The translations under genes and the position numbers were made by a program. Below, piece after piece: positions 41,789 to 50,092 of a DNA stretch of 58,255 nt. Source of the DNA: Pseudomonadota bacterium. GTDB lineage: Bacteria > Myxococcota_A > Polyangia > Polyangiales > Polyangiaceae. Where the stretch lies: assembly GCA_023428245.1 (NCBI GenBank), contig JAEYYX010000077.1:1-58255 (forward strand), written 5' to 3'. Below the pieces are notes generated by a model. That model ran no database searches, was not told the origin of the DNA, and saw only the letters and a program-made list of their open reading frames with translations. Each line of letters begins with the position of its first letter. The stretch's first letter is position 1.

Positions 41789-43744
41789 TTACTTGCCCTT
41801 CTTGGCGGCTTCGATGGCGCGCTTGAACTCGCTGAACGGCTGCGCGCCGTTCACGAAGTAGCCGCCGACGACGAAGGCGGGCGTTCCTTGGATGCCTGCC
41901 TTGTTCGCTGCCTCGACGTCGGCCTCGATGCGCGCTTTGTGAGTGCGATCGTTGAGGGCCTTCTTGAAGCGATCCATGTCGATGCCGCCGAGCTCCTCGG
42001 CGAACTTCTCGAGGCTAGCCTGGTCGAGACCGGGGCTACGCTGACCTGCGAAGAGCTTATTGTGATAGTCCCAGAAAGCCTTGTCGCCCTTCTGCTTGTA
42101 GACCTCATGAGCTGCTTCGGCGGCGAGGGGCGCGTTCTTGTGCATCGGGAGCGGCAGGTTCCGCCACACGATCTTCACGTCGTTTCCGTACTTCTTGAGG
42201 ACCTTCTCGATCGTCGGGTTGACCCGGCTGCAGAAGGGGCACTCGAAGTCCGAGAACTCCTGGATCACGATCTTGCCGTTGCCCTTGCTGGGTGAGTCGG
42301 CAGGAGCTGCACCAACTTCCTTCTTCTCGAGGGGAGCTGCTTCCTGAACTTCCGGCTCCTTCGCGCTCTTCTGGAGCTCATCGTAGACCTTCGCGCGGGG
42401 CACGCCCTTGGCGAGGACCGCCTTGGCCTTGGTCAGCTCGGCGTCGATGACGGTCTTGAACTGCTCGAAGGGAACGGCGCCGGCGATGCGCGTGCCGTTG
42501 ACGAAGAAGTGCGGGGTGCCGCGAGCTGCGAGAGCAGCAGCGAGCGCCTGGCTCTGATCGAACTTGTCCGAGTACTTCTCGTCTTCGATGTCCTTCGAGA
42601 CGGTAGCCCAGGACACGCCTGTCGAAGCAAGGATTGCCTGGAGGTCGGCGTCCTCGAGCTTCGGCTGGCTCTCGAACAGCTTGTCGTGCATATCCCAGAA
42701 CGCCTTCTCACCCTTGGCCAAGAAAACCGTGCGAGCGAGGGTAGCGGCCGGTGCGGCGCGCGGATGGAACGGAAGGGGGTTGTCCTTCCAGACGATGCGG
42801 AGGTCGTTGCCGTAAGTCTCGACGAGCTTGCTCAGCGTAGCTTCGACGCGCTTGCAATAGGGGCACTGGAACTCCGAGAACACGACGACCGTCACGAGCG
42901 CGTCCTTGGGGCCGCGGATCGGATCGTCCTGGTAGACGGGGACCTTCCAGACGGTGGTGTCGGGCTTCTCTTCTTCAGCCTCGGGTGCAGCCTTGGCATT
43001 ACGACCGACGAGCGTCGGGTAGACCTCGCTAGCCTTGGTGCCGGAGTCCGTGAGCTTCTTCGCCTCGGCGAGCTGCTGGTCGACGATTTCCTTGAACTTC
43101 TCGTAGGGCTGAGCGCCGCTCAGGGTCACGCCGTTGATGCGGAACGCGGGGGTACCGGTAGCTCCGACCTTCTGTGCGACGGCCATATCCTTTTGGACCT
43201 TGGCGTCGAGCTTGTCTTTGTTGTCGGCGAGGTACTTCTCGAACTTGGCGCCGTCGACACCAGCTTCGACTGCCCATTTCTTGAAGTTCTCAGGGGTGAG
43301 GGAGCTTCGGTTTGCGAAGGCGAGATCGTGGAACTTGAAGAAGGCCTCGCTGCCGCCGAGATTGTTGACCGCGACTGCGGCCACGTGGGCGGGACGAGCG
43401 TTCTTGTGGAAGGGGAGCGGGTGCTGCTTGAAGACAAGGCGCACCTTCTCCGGTCCGTACTCCTTTTTGATGCGGTCGAGGGTCGGGTTGACCTTGCCGC
43501 AGAAGGGGCACTCGAAATCGCTGAACTCAACGATGGTCACGGGGGCGTTGGCGTTGCCCCAGGTCGGATCTTCCGCCGATACGGGGATGATCGCCTTCTC
43601 GTGGGAGGCAATGGTGGTGCCTCCCGAGGTCGACGACGTTTCTGCCGCGATCTCCATGCCGCCACTGCGATCGATGCCCCACATGAGGAACATGCCCGCG
43701 AGGAACGACATGAAGAACCCGACGATTGCGGTTCCTTTGTTCAT
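41789..43744 (-). CDS. Membrane-anchored protein with three DsbA-like thioredoxin domains
   Basis: A 651-residue protein: an N-terminal membrane helix (about 7-24), then three DsbA-type domains separated by Ala/Glu/Lys linkers. The active sites are C79-P-F-C82, C294-P-Y-C297 and C502-P-F-C505, each with its own cis-Pro (GTPAF 198-202, GTPHF 409-413, GTPAF 620-624), so all three look catalytically competent. Usual DsbA proteins have one domain. Strong AAAGGAG ribosome-binding site 10 nt before the ATG. Probably a periplasmic thiol oxidase or disulfide-relay hub. Confidence 0.9.
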   Translation of the reverse strand: MNKGTAIVGFFMSFLAGMFLMWGIDRSGGMEIAAETSSTSGGTTIASHEKAIIPVSAEDPTWGNANAPVTIVEFSDFECPFCGKVNPTLDRIKKEYGPEKVRLVFKQHPLPFHKNARPAHVAAVAVNNLGGSEAFFKFHDLAFANRSSLTPENFKKWAVEAGVDGAKFEKYLADNKDKLDAKVQKDMAVAQKVGATGTPAFRINGVTLSGAQPYEKFKEIVDQQLAEAKKLTDSGTKASEVYPTLVGRNAKAAPEAEEEKPDTTVWKVPVYQDDPIRGPKDALVTVVVFSEFQCPYCKRVEATLSKLVETYGNDLRIVWKDNPLPFHPRAAPAATLARTVFLAKGEKAFWDMHDKLFESQPKLEDADLQAILASTGVSWATVSKDIEDEKYSDKFDQSQALAAALAARGTPHFFVNGTRIAGAVPFEQFKTVIDAELTKAKAVLAKGVPRAKVYDELQKSAKEPEVQEAAPLEKKEVGAAPADSPSKGNGKIVIQEFSDFECPFCSRVNPTIEKVLKKYGNDVKIVWRNLPLPMHKNAPLAAEAAHEVYKQKGDKAFWDYHNKLFAGQRSPGLDQASLEKFAEELGGIDMDRFKKALNDRTHKARIEADVEAANKAGIQGTPAFVVGGYFVNGAQPFSEFKRAIEAAKKGK

Positions 43745-43983
43745 GATGCGTTTTTCTCCTTTGGGTGCGCTGTTTTTTCCGAGTAGCGCGGAGCTCGGTT
43801 GCCCTGCTGAGAAGAATGGACGAGCAGGGCGGAGGTGAACTTTGCGGTGAACTCGGCCCTTTGTGAGGGCCGGGGCGCGCGCTCGTGAGCGAGGGCCGGG
43901 CGAGAGTGGTGCGCGGGAGTGAAAGGAGGCCTTTGGCCCCCGAAGGGCGAGGAGGCCGCCTTCACGGATGGCACAAGAGGGAT
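43745..43983 (-). other. Structured leader region of the triple-DsbA gene
   Basis: Perfect hairpins GCCCTGCT/AGCAGGGC (43801-43808 and 43823-43830) and CGGCCCT/AGGGCCG (43854-43860 and 43866-43872) and a direct repeat GGTGAAC (43834-43840, 43846-43852) lie within this gap. They could be a regulatory leader or operator sites. No standard -35/-10 pair is obvious. Confidence 0.45.
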
Positions 43984-44508
43984 TCAGCCTCGGGGCGGTC
44001 GCGGCAAGCGCGAAGCTGTCTCGACGCCAGAACTTGAATCTTCAGCGGGGAAGGGTGCGCGGAGAGAAGGGGCGCGCGCGCCTCCCAGAGATCGGAGACT
44101 CGGTGCCGCCTTCATGGCGTCGACCGGGATCTGGATCACCGGCAGCGGACGCTCTGAGTCGGACGTAGCGGAGAAGTGGCGAGGCCTCTGCTCAGGGGCG
44201 TCGCACGCATAGGCGTAGGTCTCCTCGCGCGGATAGATTGGCGGGGGCGCCTCCATCGATTGTGCTGTCGGTGCACAGAGCCCCGCATGGGTCCGAGCCT
44301 CGGCGGGCGTCGACCACACGAAACACAAGGCGAACAGGGCGAGCTCCAAAGCCAATAGCGGCCAGCGTTCCCACCGGGTCTTCCCGGTGACGCGACCTGC
44401 CCTGCCCAACTGCCCAAACACGGGGGGCAGACTAGTCGGGGGCTTGTGGGGGGCAAGTCCGGGGTCCTTTCGTCCCCGGGGGGGAGAGTTCGCAGTTTTC
44501 TTGCTCAC
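43984..44508 (-). CDS. Secreted or membrane-anchored hypothetical protein, 174 aa
   Basis: The frame starts with a GTG at 44508 and has a hydrophobic stretch near residues 49-70 (WPLLALELALFALCFVWSTPAEA), then a mature part with Pro-rich segments, two Cys (LCAPTAQSMEAPPP, YACDAPEQRP) and PLPVIQIPVDAMKAA. The start is uncertain because the N-terminus is a basic, Pro-rich stretch and overlaps the region in front of the divergent kinase gene. No known domain. Pro/Cys-rich proteins of this kind are frequent in myxobacteria. Confidence 0.5.
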   Translation of the reverse strand: MSKKTANSPPRGRKDPGLAPHKPPTSLPPVFGQLGRAGRVTGKTRWERWPLLALELALFALCFVWSTPAEARTHAGLCAPTAQSMEAPPPIYPREETYAYACDAPEQRPRHFSATSDSERPLPVIQIPVDAMKAAPSLRSLGGARAPSLRAPFPAEDSSSGVETASRLPRPPRG

Positions 44509-44518
44509 TTTATCCTAC

Positions 44519-47182
44519 ATGAGCAAACCTCCAGGCATGGCGGACGCGGCACCTGTTCTCAAATCTGAAGAAAAACAGGAAGTTAAGGAGAAGGTGGGGG
44601 ACCCTGAAGAGGTACTACCGCGCCCTTTTGGACGGCTTCTGCTTCTGAAGAGGCTGGCCCGCGGGGGCATGGGCGAGGTGTACCTGGCAGCAACCAGGGG
44701 CATTGAGGGCGCGGAGCGGCCCGTGGTCGTCAAGCGGATCCGCGAGGAGCACGCCCAGGACAAGAGCTTCCGAGCTCGTTTCCTCGACGAGACGCGCATC
44801 ATGGCGCAGCTCGCACACCCTGCCGTGCTGCAGATCATCGAAGCGGAGACGACCGCTGACGATATCCCCTACGCGGTGATGGAATACGTAGAGGGCCGTC
44901 ACATGGGTGAGGTCCTGACTCGCGCGACCCAGCTCGGGGTGCGCGTCGCCTGGGCCGACGCTGTGGCGATTGGAATTGGATTCGCTGACGCACTCGCGCA
45001 CATTCATACGCGCACGGACGCGGCCGGTGCTCCCCTCGAGATCGCTCATCGGGACCTCAGTCCCCAAAATGTCATGATCGGCTACGCCGGTGACCTGAAG
45101 CTGATCGACTTCGGCACCGCGCGCGGAGAAAATCGACGCTGCCGTACGGTGTCCGGTGTTGTGTACGCAAAGCCGGGCTACGTCGCGCCCGAGGTGGCCG
45201 CTCAAATTCCCGGCGGAAAAGCAGCAGACATGTACGCCTTTGGCGTGATGCTCTGGGAATTCGCTGCGGGCCGGCGTTTCCTCGAGGGAGACCCTGTTAT
45301 GCATCAGGGCCGCGTCGCTCAGGGCGAGCTGCGCCTCCCGCCGCTCGCTGAGCGGCTCGGCGCTCCGAAGGAGCTCGACGAGCTACTTCGTCAGCTCACG
45401 GAAACCGATCCTGAGCGTCGTCTCTCCGACGCCGGGCGCGCCGCGCGGGCTCTCGTCCAGATCTTGAAACAGGCTCCAAGCCTCGCTGACGGAGATCGCA
45501 GTGTGCGCGGACGCATCGCCCATTTGATGGGCCAGTTGTACCCGGCCGAGCCGGCTCGCTCGCGGGCTGACTTCGCACGTCGTCTCGCCGACGCCCGCAA
45601 GCTACTGCCTTCTCTCGAGCCGCGCCGGCGTCGTACGGACGCGATCGAAGCTGGGATGCCCGAGGCTTCTCCCGAGCCCGAGGCTGTAGAAGAGCGAGAC
45701 GGGCTGCTCGCGGGGACTCGCTATCGTCTCGTGCGCCCCATCGCCGAAGGGACAAACAACGAGGTCTGGGAGGCGCTCCACGTCGATCTCGGGCGAACTG
45801 TTGCCCTCAAGCTCACCCCGGAGAGCCAGAAGCCCCAAGGGAACGCGCGGGCCCAGTTCCGGGCCGAAGCGCGCGCCCTCGCGCGCCTCGAACATCCGGG
45901 CCTCGTGAAGATCCATGACTTTGGCTTCACGACGGACGGCCGCTCCTACTTCGGGATGGAGCTTCTCGAGGGAGAGACCCTCGAGAAGAGGCTCGAGCGC
46001 GGACCCCTCGCGCCGAAGGACGCGATTCGAGTCATCTCCGAGGTGCTCGGGGCGCTCCGCGTCGCCCACAAGGTGGGCATCGTTCACCGAGACATCACAC
46101 CATCGAACCTTTTTCTGACGCGCGACGGTGGCGTCAAGCTGATCGACTTTGGCGTCGCTTTTGCGATGGGTCCCAAGGGAGATCGCGCGGGCGAAGGAAC
46201 GGAGGAAGTCGTCGGGACGCCCGAGTACGTGTCGCCGGAGCAGGCCGCTGGAATGCCGGCGGAACCGCGCAGCGATCTCTACTCGGTCGGTGCTGTGCTC
46301 TACGAGTGCCTGACGGGCCAAGTGCCCCATCCGCTCGGCCCCTCGGGCTCTCCGAATCTTGCTGCGCTCCTGACCGCGAAGATGACCGTGGCGCCGCGCG
46401 CTCCGAGTCAGGTTCGTCCGGACGCGATGATCTCGAAGGCCCTCGACCGCGCTGTGCTCACCGCGCTCCACCGCGACGCGCTCAAACGTTTCGGTTCGAC
46501 AGACGAGTTCCATGCTGCCCTTGGGCAAGCGTTGGACCAAAGTCGTCCTCGCCCCTCCATCCGGGGGCGGAGCTTCGCTCTCCTCGGCGCCGCGCTTCCG
46601 CTGGTTGCGTCAGGTCTCTTCGCACTCGCAAAATTTTCGCGCGTGGACGCGCCGACTCCTGCTGAGGCCCCCGCGGTACGTCCCGTCATCGATATCGACG
46701 CTCTGGACGACGTTGCGGTCCCCGTCGATCCGGAAGGGCTCCATGATGGTCCCGAGGCGCCAGCGCCCGTCCGCGTCGTGGAAGCGGCCGAGAAAGGCGC
46801 GCCCGTTCCCCCCTCGACTGTTCCTCCGGAAGCCCTCGAGCGAGTGAGGAAGCTGCTCAAGGCTGGGCGAAATATTGCGGCCCATCACGCCATGAAAGAG
46901 GTCGCAGAGGGGCGGCTCGATAACCCTGAGGTGCTGGCTCTTCTGACCCTCACTGCCCGCAAAGTGAAAGCCTGGGGCGAGGCGCTCGCCGTGGCCCAGC
47001 TCCGGGCCCGCGTCGCACCGTCGGCAGATGCCTACTATGAGCTCGCGCGGCTTGAGCGGGCGACTCTGAAGGGCGATCCGCTTGCTTCCCTCCGCCAAGC
47101 CCTTGAGCTCGATCCTGGTCACACGAGCGCCGGGGAGCTGCTTTCAGACTACGAGAAGCAAGAGAAGCTGGCTCATCGCTAG
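44519..47182 (+). CDS. Tandem Ser/Thr protein kinase with C-terminal TPR-like repeats
   Basis: 887 residues from the ATG at 44519. Kinase domain 1 (about 39-315) has LARGGMGEVYLA, Lys72, HRDLSPQN (177-184) and DFGTA (197-201). Kinase domain 2 (about 401-670) has Lys431, HRDITPSN (523-530) and DFGVA (543-547) but a degraded glycine loop (IAEGTNNEV). A membrane helix at about 685-705 separates these cytoplasmic domains from a periplasmic region (about 770-887) with TPR-like helices. Two kinase domains in one chain are rare in bacteria. One may regulate the other. It is followed 26 nt later by a MATE exporter gene. Confidence 0.85.
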   Translation: MSKPPGMADAAPVLKSEEKQEVKEKVGDPEEVLPRPFGRLLLLKRLARGGMGEVYLAATRGIEGAERPVVVKRIREEHAQDKSFRARFLDETRIMAQLAHPAVLQIIEAETTADDIPYAVMEYVEGRHMGEVLTRATQLGVRVAWADAVAIGIGFADALAHIHTRTDAAGAPLEIAHRDLSPQNVMIGYAGDLKLIDFGTARGENRRCRTVSGVVYAKPGYVAPEVAAQIPGGKAADMYAFGVMLWEFAAGRRFLEGDPVMHQGRVAQGELRLPPLAERLGAPKELDELLRQLTETDPERRLSDAGRAARALVQILKQAPSLADGDRSVRGRIAHLMGQLYPAEPARSRADFARRLADARKLLPSLEPRRRRTDAIEAGMPEASPEPEAVEERDGLLAGTRYRLVRPIAEGTNNEVWEALHVDLGRTVALKLTPESQKPQGNARAQFRAEARALARLEHPGLVKIHDFGFTTDGRSYFGMELLEGETLEKRLERGPLAPKDAIRVISEVLGALRVAHKVGIVHRDITPSNLFLTRDGGVKLIDFGVAFAMGPKGDRAGEGTEEVVGTPEYVSPEQAAGMPAEPRSDLYSVGAVLYECLTGQVPHPLGPSGSPNLAALLTAKMTVAPRAPSQVRPDAMISKALDRAVLTALHRDALKRFGSTDEFHAALGQALDQSRPRPSIRGRSFALLGAALPLVASGLFALAKFSRVDAPTPAEAPAVRPVIDIDALDDVAVPVDPEGLHDGPEAPAPVRVVEAAEKGAPVPPSTVPPEALERVRKLLKAGRNIAAHHAMKEVAEGRLDNPEVLALLTLTARKVKAWGEALAVAQLRARVAPSADAYYELARLERATLKGDPLASLRQALELDPGHTSAGELLSDYEKQEKLAHR

Positions 47183-47208
47183 GGTCTGGTCTAAGCCTCC
47201 TCACCCCT

Positions 47209-48648
47209 GTGGCTAGTCCTTCACCGTCTGGATTGCGAGTCGCCACTCAAGGCAATCCGTCGGCCGTCGTGCTTCGTCTCGCCGCGCCGACGGTGCTCGC
47301 CATGCTCTCGCAGAGCGCAGTCAACGAGGTCGACATTGTCTTCTTCTCGTGGTTGCCCTGCCCTGAATCGTCCATCGCCCAAGCGGCGCTCCTGCCGTCT
47401 TTGATCGTGCTCTGGCTGTTCGGAGGTTCGCTCAGCGCGATCTCCGTCGGAACTCAGGCCATTTCGGCGCGCCGCTTCGCCGAAGGGGATCCGCGAGAGG
47501 CCGGGGCAGCCCTGGTGAACTCCTGGATCTTCTCGACGGCGGCCAGCCTCGCCTTCACGGTCCTCGCGCTCGCGGTACTGCCGAGTTTGATGGGTGTGCT
47601 CATCAAGGTCCCCGAGGTCCGCGAGGCCGCGGACGTCTACCTGAAGTGGCGCATCTTCGGCATCCTGTCGATGGTGGTGACCTTCTCGTTCAAGTCGTTC
47701 TTTGACGGGATCGGCAAGACCCAAGTCCACATGTGGAGCGCGATCGTGATGAATATCATCAACGTCGTTCTCTGTTGGGCGCTGATCTTCGGGAACTTTG
47801 GAGCGCCGCGCATGGGCATGGAAGGCGCCGCCGTGGCGGCCTTCGCTTCGACTTGGGTGGGCCTCTTCATCATGATCGGGTGGGCGCTGCTCCCGGCCTA
47901 TCGCAAGGTCTTCTTCCCCTTCGACGTCACCCGCTTCGATCCGAAGCTGGTCCTCTCGCTCCTCCGGCTCTCGGTCCCGAGCGCCGTCGCGACCATCGCG
48001 GTGATGAGCGGATTTGCGCTGTTCTCGATGATCGTGAGCCACCTGGACGCTATGCAGGGAGCCCAGGTGGTCCTGGAGAATCAGGGCTGCGAGGAGAAGG
48101 GCCAGGCCGTGAACAGTGCGGCCACCACCGTCATCGTCGGCATCCTCAAGCTCACCTTCACAGCCTGTCTCGCCTTCGGGACGGCGACGGCGACCCTCGT
48201 CAGTCAATCCCTCGGAGAGCGCGAAGAGGAGAAAGCCTCCACCTTCGGCTGGGCCTCGGTGCGCCTCGGTCTGATCATCTTCGGCACCTTGGGCATCATC
48301 GAGGGCGTCATCTTCCCCAACGAGATCTTGAGTCTCGTCTCGGGCAGCCCGGCGGTGCAGGCGGCTGCGCTCGGTCCGATGCGCCTGATGGCCGCGTGCA
48401 CGCCGCTCATCGCGGTGGGCATGATCTTGACCCAAGCTCTCTTCGGCGCCGGCAATAGCTTCTTCGTCATGATCGTGGAGCTGGTGCTCCACTTTACCTG
48501 CCTGGTGCCCCTCGCGTACCTGCTCGGTATCACTTTCGGCTTTGGCCTGATGGGGATCTGGTCGGCAGCGGCGGCTTACGCGTTCCTCCTCACGGCCATC
48601 ATGGTGTGGAAGTTCGCGCGTGGCGACTGGAAGAAGATCAGAATCTAG
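47209..48648 (+). CDS. MATE-family efflux transporter
   Basis: 479 residues from a GTG, with about 12 membrane helices in two six-helix halves. Motifs: FFDGIGKTQVHMWSAIVMNIINVVL (first half) and FGAGNSFFVMIVELVLHF (second half) in the MATE pattern. MATE proteins export drugs, toxins or metabolites using Na+ or H+. It is probably cotranscribed with the tandem kinase. Confidence 0.8.
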   Translation: MASPSPSGLRVATQGNPSAVVLRLAAPTVLAMLSQSAVNEVDIVFFSWLPCPESSIAQAALLPSLIVLWLFGGSLSAISVGTQAISARRFAEGDPREAGAALVNSWIFSTAASLAFTVLALAVLPSLMGVLIKVPEVREAADVYLKWRIFGILSMVVTFSFKSFFDGIGKTQVHMWSAIVMNIINVVLCWALIFGNFGAPRMGMEGAAVAAFASTWVGLFIMIGWALLPAYRKVFFPFDVTRFDPKLVLSLLRLSVPSAVATIAVMSGFALFSMIVSHLDAMQGAQVVLENQGCEEKGQAVNSAATTVIVGILKLTFTACLAFGTATATLVSQSLGEREEEKASTFGWASVRLGLIIFGTLGIIEGVIFPNEILSLVSGSPAVQAAALGPMRLMAACTPLIAVGMILTQALFGAGNSFFVMIVELVLHFTCLVPLAYLLGITFGFGLMGIWSAAAAYAFLLTAIMVWKFARGDWKKIRI

Positions 48649-48676
48649 CGCCCGCGTGGGTGCGGTTGCTTCTCGT

Positions 48677-50074
48677 TCAGGGGGACTCGGCCGGATCACG
48701 CGGGGGCGAAGGTCCGTCAGCTGCGAGCATCGTACAGGCGAGGCGCCGTCGCACCGTCGGCTCGGGATCGGCGAGGAGGACGCCCGCCTTGTCCCAGAGC
48801 TCGAGAGCGAGGAGTCCTTCTGCTGCGGCTAAGCGCACCTCAGGCTCTTTGCTCTTCGTGTCTTCGAGCAAGAGGCCGAGGACTGAGTGGAAGCTGTGGG
48901 ACGCGAGGATCTGCTTTGCGCGGGCAGCGCGCGGCGAGTCCTTCTTGGCGAGTTCGAGGAGGAGTTCCTCGGCGCGCGCTCGGTCCGTTCTCTCCTGTCC
49001 CTCCTGGAGGAGATAGGAAAGAGCCGCGAGCTGGACCGATTCGCTCGGAGACTCGGCGGCCTCGCGAAGGACGGCTCTCATGGCTTGAGAGTCGAGATCG
49101 ACGAAACGAAAGGCGAGCACGCGTTCGCTCGGAGCGCCCGTCCGCGCCGCCTGCTCGATGATGTTCGTAAGGAACTCCTTCCGCTCGAGTTCGATGGGCA
49201 GAGCGCCCTCGAGAAGGACGATCGCCGCGCTCAGGCGGAGCAAACCTTCGGAGCCCGTCGCGAGATGATAGAGTTCGTCGCGAGCCCGGAGGTCTGAGGC
49301 TGCTTTCCGACGCAGTCCTTCGAGCGCTGCGAGCTTCTCCTGCTCGCTCCCGCTGCCGTAGCGTTCGAGCAGGACAGGGACCGACGAGGGGGCATCGATG
49401 TTCCCGAGCAGGCGGATCGCCTGATTGCGGCAGAGCGGATCGGGATCGTGGCGCGCAGCGTCACTGACGGCCTCGAACTCTTCGGCGGTTGCGCTTCCCT
49501 GGGCTGCGTCGAGCGCGGCGCGCCGGACCAGGACGTCGGGATCCGAGTAGAGCGGGACACGCCTTCTGGCGTTTTTGGGCCCGGTGAGTGTGCGCGCGAA
49601 GGCGGCGCGATAACTGACGATCTCGTCGCGCTCATGATCGAGCGCATCTCCGTGCCTTCGTCCGCGCTCGACAAGGAGCAGGAGGGCCTGGCCTCCGACC
49701 TCGTCGTGCGTTCGGCTCCGGCGAGTGAGAGCGCCCTCGAGCTCACGGCCGCACAGAGAGAGGGACGCGATGAGGTCTTCGCCCTCTTTGTCGAGACTGC
49801 GCTCGAGCTCGCCCTCAAGGAGGTTCTTGGCGACGTCCTTGGCGAGCGAGCGGGAGAGCTCTCCGTCCGCCTGGGCCTCGAGGAGGCCGCGAGAGAGAGC
49901 TCTCTCATCGCCATCGCGCGCCGACCGCACGACAGCATTTTGACTTCCACAGGCTGCGAGGAGGAGCGCAAAGAGAGCGACCGTGATCGGACGCCGGAGG
50001 AGACGCGAGCGCCTGGCGCGGGGGGAGCTCTCACCGTGCGAGAGGCTCACAAGGGGCGAAAGGCGCTCGGTCAT
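48677..50074 (-). CDS. HEAT-like-repeat lipoprotein
   Basis: A 465-residue protein with a signal segment ending in LLAAC (Cys42), a lipobox. The mature part is built of repeated helical pairs of HEAT/PBS type, for example DVLVRRAALDAAQGS, DPLCRNQAIRLLGNID and EPEVRLAAAEGLLALELWD. It has no enzyme motif and probably acts as a scaffold. It starts 18 nt after the CTP synthase stop. Confidence 0.7.
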   Translation of the reverse strand: MTERLSPLVSLSHGESSPRARRSRLLRRPITVALFALLLAACGSQNAVVRSARDGDERALSRGLLEAQADGELSRSLAKDVAKNLLEGELERSLDKEGEDLIASLSLCGRELEGALTRRSRTHDEVGGQALLLLVERGRRHGDALDHERDEIVSYRAAFARTLTGPKNARRRVPLYSDPDVLVRRAALDAAQGSATAEEFEAVSDAARHDPDPLCRNQAIRLLGNIDAPSSVPVLLERYGSGSEQEKLAALEGLRRKAASDLRARDELYHLATGSEGLLRLSAAIVLLEGALPIELERKEFLTNIIEQAARTGAPSERVLAFRFVDLDSQAMRAVLREAAESPSESVQLAALSYLLQEGQERTDRARAEELLLELAKKDSPRAARAKQILASHSFHSVLGLLLEDTKSKEPEVRLAAAEGLLALELWDKAGVLLADPEPTVRRRLACTMLAADGPSPPRDPAESP

Positions 50075-50092
50075 CGAGGGGAGAGGACCTCT

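Noticed and set aside
42509..43786. 425-codon open frame on the plus strand
   Set aside because: Antisense to the triple-DsbA gene.
47221..48699. 492-codon open frame on the minus strand
   Set aside because: Antisense to the MATE gene; composition is His/Arg/Asp/Glu-rich without hydrophobic core pattern.
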